Source: Candidatus Scatoplasma merdavium (lineage in GTDB: Bacteria > Bacillota_I > Bacilli_A > RFN20 > CAG-288). From it: a stretch of DNA of 7,998 bases. Shown piece by piece: positions 5,937 to 7,998 of the stretch. The stretch lies in NCBI GenBank assembly GCA_017694135.1, contig JADING010000010.1, positions 1-7,998 on the forward strand. Direction: 5' to 3'. The position numbers and the translations under genes are program-made. The notes under the pieces are model-generated. The model searched no databases, had not been told where the DNA came from, and saw only the letters and a program-made list of their open reading frames with translations. Positions within the stretch are counted from its first letter, which is position 1. Each line of letters opens with the position of its first letter.

Positions 5937-7298
5937 ATGTACAAGAAAAACGTTTGGCTTGAACAGAGCCAGTCAAAAGAAAAAATATTTAAATACGCTG
6001 AAGGTTACAAAGATTTCTTAACCCGTTCTAAAACTGAAAGATTGTTTGTAAAAAACAGCGTCGCCTTACTTGAACAAAACGGCTTTAAAGAATTCAAAGG
6101 CCAAAAGTTAAATCCGGGAGATAGAGTCTACTTAGTCAACCGCAAAAAGTGCTTAGCGGCCTTTGTTATCGGTTCTAACCCCATTCAAGATGGTATGCTC
6201 ATTTTAGGAGCCCACATCGATTCTCCGCGTTTGGATATCAAGCAGAATCCCCTTTATGAAAAAGACGAATTCGCCTTATTAGATACCCACTACTACGGCG
6301 GAATTAAAAAATACCAGTGGACCGCTCGCGCCTTAGCTATCCATGGTGTCTGCTGCCTTAAAGACGGAAGCGAAGTCGATATCCACATTGGCGATGAAGA
6401 AAACGATCCGATCTTAGGCGTTGGTGATTTGCTCATCCACTTAGCTAAAGAGCAAATGGGTAAAACACTCGGACAAGCTATCGTCGGCGAAAACTTAGAT
6501 TTAACTGTTGGCAATATTCCTTTAAACAAGGATGAAAAAGACGCAGTAAAGAAAAATGTCTTAAATATATTAAAAGACAAGTATCACATTGAAGAAGAAG
6601 ATTTGCTCTCCGCGGAACTCGAAGTTGTTCCAGCTATGAAGACCAGAGACTACGGTTTAGATCGCTCAATGATCGCTGGTTACGGGCACGATGATAAAGT
6701 CTGCTCCTACACTTCTTTAACAGCTTTAATTGATGCAAAAGCTCAAAAAAGAACGCTTTGCTGCATCTTAACTGATAAGGAAGAAGTCGGTTCTATCGGT
6801 GCGACCGGTGCCCAATCTGTCTTCTTTGAAAACGCCGTAGCTCAGCTTATTAAAGCTCAAGGTGAATCTGATGCAATGTATTTAACTCGCATCTGCTTTA
6901 ACAATTCCAAGATGCTTTCTTCTGACGTTTCTGCTGGATTTGATCCTCTCTATCCAGAAGTTAATGATCCGAAGAACACCTGCCACCTCTCTTATGGTAT
7001 TGTCTTTAACAAATACACCGGTTCCGGTGGCAAGAGCGGCTCTAACGACGCTTCAGCAGAATTCATTGCCGAAGTTAGAAAAGCTATGGACGATAATAAC
7101 ATCTGCTATCAAACAGCTGAATTAGGCAAAGTTGATGCCGGTGGTGGCGGGACTATCGCTTACATCTTAGGTAACTACAACATGGATGTCATCGATGCTG
7201 GTGTTGGAGTTCTCAATATGCACGCTCCGATGGAAATCGTTTCTAAAGCCGACGTTTACGAAGCTTATTTAGCTTATTTAGCTTTCTTGAAGATCTAA
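5937..7298 (+). CDS. M18 family zinc aminopeptidase
   Basis: The 453-residue protein is a peptidase family M18 metallo-aminopeptidase, a cytoplasmic enzyme that removes N-terminal residues from peptides and in known members forms tetrahedral dodecamers. Metal and catalytic positions are visible in order: AHIDSPRLD (His93, Asp95), GHDDKVCSY (the metal-bridging Asp252 or 253 region), DKEEVGS (Glu282-Glu283), SSDVSAGFDP (Asp330) and NMHAPMEI (His429). The VDAGGGGTIAYI motif before the last histidine is also typical of the family. The length agrees with bacterial M18 enzymes. ATG 5937 has AAAGGAA upstream. The gene sits alone between a terminator and the rpmB promoter, though with no terminator of its own, so read-through into rpmB is possible. 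Substrate preference cannot be read from sequence. Confidence 0.95.
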   Translation: MYKKNVWLEQSQSKEKIFKYAEGYKDFLTRSKTERLFVKNSVALLEQNGFKEFKGQKLNPGDRVYLVNRKKCLAAFVIGSNPIQDGMLILGAHIDSPRLDIKQNPLYEKDEFALLDTHYYGGIKKYQWTARALAIHGVCCLKDGSEVDIHIGDEENDPILGVGDLLIHLAKEQMGKTLGQAIVGENLDLTVGNIPLNKDEKDAVKKNVLNILKDKYHIEEEDLLSAELEVVPAMKTRDYGLDRSMIAGYGHDDKVCSYTSLTALIDAKAQKRTLCCILTDKEEVGSIGATGAQSVFFENAVAQLIKAQGESDAMYLTRICFNNSKMLSSDVSAGFDPLYPEVNDPKNTCHLSYGIVFNKYTGSGGKSGSNDASAEFIAEVRKAMDDNNICYQTAELGKVDAGGGGTIAYILGNYNMDVIDAGVGVLNMHAPMEIVSKADVYEAYLAYLAFLKI

Positions 7299-7301
7299 AA
7301 A

Positions 7302-7331
7302 TTGACAAGTTTAAAAGCAGTTTGATATACT
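7302..7331 (+). promoter_or_regulatory. Strong sigma-A-type promoter of rpmB
   Basis: A consensus TTGACA (7302-7307) is separated by 18 bases from TATACT (7326-7331), which also has the TGA extended -10 dinucleotide just before it. It starts four bases after the aminopeptidase stop. Transcription should begin near 7338. This is the best promoter in the window, as expected for a ribosomal protein gene. Confidence 0.88.
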
Positions 7332-7345
7332 TTACAAGCATGTTT

Positions 7346-7354
7346 AAAGGAGGT
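7346..7354 (+). promoter_or_regulatory. Ribosome binding site deciding the rpmB start
   Basis: AAAGGAGGT, close to the full anti-16S complement, lies seven bases before ATG 7362. A GTG at 7353 in the same frame overlaps this site and so cannot be the initiation codon. Confidence 0.92.
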
Positions 7355-7361
7355 GTACACG

Positions 7362-7628
7362 ATGTCGAGAATTTGCCCTTTAACCGGAAAACATCCTGTC
7401 TCTGGTAACAACCGTTCCCACTCTTTACGCGCCACTCGCCGTAAATGGAACGTCAATTTACAAAAGGCGACTATCATTGTTGATGGTAAACCCACTACTA
7501 TCCGTTGCTCTACTAAAGCCCTCCGCACGTTGAGAAAAAATCAAAAGAATATCAATGCGGAAGCTAAAGCAGCAGCTCCAACCGTTCAAGCGGAAGTAGC
7601 TGAACCCACCACTGCTACCGCTGAGTAA
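7362..7628 (+). CDS. rpmB: 50S ribosomal protein L28 (bL28)
   Basis: From ATG 7362 the protein is 88 residues and begins MSRICPLTGK, the family N-terminus. The L28 signatures GNNRSHS, ATRRKWNVNLQK, IIVDGKP and a final STKALRTLRK block are all present; L28 is a structural protein of the large ribosomal subunit. Firmicute L28 is usually about 62 residues. Here the core ends around residue 64 and is followed by about 24 residues rich in Ala, Thr, Glu and Pro. Only isolated cysteines remain, so the zinc-binding form is not expected. It has its own strong promoter, ribosome site and terminator, and appears to be monocistronic. Confidence 0.96.
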   Translation: MSRICPLTGKHPVSGNNRSHSLRATRRKWNVNLQKATIIVDGKPTTIRCSTKALRTLRKNQKNINAEAKAAAPTVQAEVAEPTTATAE

Positions 7629-7639
7629 AAAGTAATTTC

Positions 7640-7663
7640 AAGAGCTCTTCGGAGCTCTTTTTT
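7640..7663 (+). terminator. Intrinsic terminator of rpmB with UUCG tetraloop
   Basis: AAGAGCTC (7640-7647) pairs with GAGCTCTT (7652-7659) around TTCG, a C(UUCG)G tetraloop, the most stable class known. A run of T (7658-7663) overlaps the 3' arm. It begins 12 bases after the rpmB stop. Confidence 0.95.
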
Positions 7664-7715
7664 CGTGCTTAAAAATCAGTTATTAATTAAAAGCACTGGA
7701 AAAAGTCAATTGATT

Positions 7716-7998
7716 CTAAAAATGAATGACTCCAGAAGAAATCATTAACAGCAGTAAAGACAGAGCTTGCGACCAAAGGAAAATCCACTCTAAGGACGCT
7801 AAGGCGTTAACTTTCGGGCGGACGTAATAAGTGGCGCCATTAACTTCGGTCTTATCCATATACATCCACCTTTTTAATTTCTTGTTAAACAATAAAATCA
7901 CTTGAATTATACCGATGACAAAGGTTCCTATACCTATTTCATCGATGTAATTAAAAGCCTTATACTCGATTATCAAGTTGTAAAAATAATAAGATCCG
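7716..7998 (-). CDS. Small membrane protein, C-terminal part (5' end off window)
   Basis: On the minus strand the frame is open from the right edge to a TAG stop (7718-7716), giving 94 visible residues. A TTG at 7976 is only a possible start, because the frame continues upstream with sensible residues (GSYYFYN). Two hydrophobic segments are visible: IGTFVIGIIQVILLF, followed by a basic NKKLKRW, and LEWIFLWSQALSLLLLM near the C-terminus. Between them is a short polar stretch. The family is not recognised. An internal ATG at 7859 has AGGTGG six bases upstream and could start a 47-residue product, but the coherent upstream membrane segment favours the longer protein. It converges on rpmB, with no clear terminator of its own beyond the rpmB hairpin. 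Confidence 0.6.
   Translation of the reverse strand, partial: GSYYFYNLIIEYKAFNYIDEIGIGTFVIGIIQVILLFNKKLKRWMYMDKTEVNGATYYVRPKVNALASLEWIFLWSQALSLLLLMISSGVIHF

Noticed and set aside
7262..7288. Direct 9-bp repeat (GCTTATTTA twice) at the end of the aminopeptidase gene
   Set aside because: It encodes an Ala-Tyr-Leu helix repeat within the normal family C-terminus and is too short to signify more.
7665..7696. GTGCTT/AAGCAC inverted repeat as a terminator for the right-edge minus gene
   Set aside because: The stem is six pairs with a 20-base AT-rich loop, and on the minus strand it is followed by A-rich rather than T-rich sequence.
1..7998. Mobile element, CRISPR array, toxin-antitoxin or defence system
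   Set aside because: No transposase, integrase, spaced direct repeats, small toxin-antitoxin pair or tRNA-adjacent att site is visible. Nearly all space is taken by housekeeping genes.

Overview
The window is AT-rich, gene-dense bacterial chromosome using the standard code: Trp is TGG throughout and no reading frame needs TGA as a sense codon. Most genes have AAGGAG-type ribosome binding sites, promoters look sigma-A-like, and terminators are classical hairpin plus T-run. Together with a Firmicute-type L28, a YugI/GSP13-type S1 protein, a short bacterial Pgi and the MEP-pathway enzyme IspD, this suggests a low-GC Firmicute of the Bacilli/Erysipelotrichia/Mollicutes-related kind. The secreted pectin side-chain esterase suggests a gut or rumen life on plant fibre. 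Genus and species cannot be read from this window.

Layout from left to right. (1) Positions 1-1596 hold the 3' part of a lipoprotein on the + strand: lipobox, serine-repeat linker, rhamnogalacturonan-acetylesterase-like SGNH hydrolase, then a C-terminal all-beta domain. Its beginning lies off the left edge. (2) Positions 1680-2249 hold a hypoxanthine phosphoribosyltransferase gene whose last codons form a terminator hairpin. (3) A two-gene minus-strand operon occupies 3359-2259: a single-pass membrane protein of uncertain family, then a DJ-1/PfpI protein. It converges on hpt. (4) A compact intergenic region at 3375-3439 appears to carry two divergent promoters, one for the minus operon and one for a plus operon whose first codon (GTG, 3440) coincides with the predicted transcription start. 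(5) The plus operon is ispD, an S1-domain RNA-binding protein gene and pgi (3440-5828), closed by a terminator. (6) Positions 5937-7298 hold an M18 aminopeptidase with its own promoter. (7) rpmB (ribosomal protein L28) lies at 7362-7628, with a near-consensus promoter and a UUCG-tetraloop terminator. (8) At the right edge is the C-terminal part of a small membrane protein on the minus strand.

Most genes are housekeeping: purine salvage, isoprenoid precursor synthesis, glycolysis, peptide turnover and translation. The left-edge esterase is the one clearly niche-related gene. I see no mobile element, CRISPR array, tRNA, rRNA or defence locus, and nothing that amounts to a new multi-gene system. 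The points most worth a second look are the apparently leaderless ispD transcript with its divergent promoter, the modular esterase with a 12-bp repeat linker, a cluster of overlapping inverted repeats in its coding sequence, and a long Ala/Thr/Glu-rich tail on L28.
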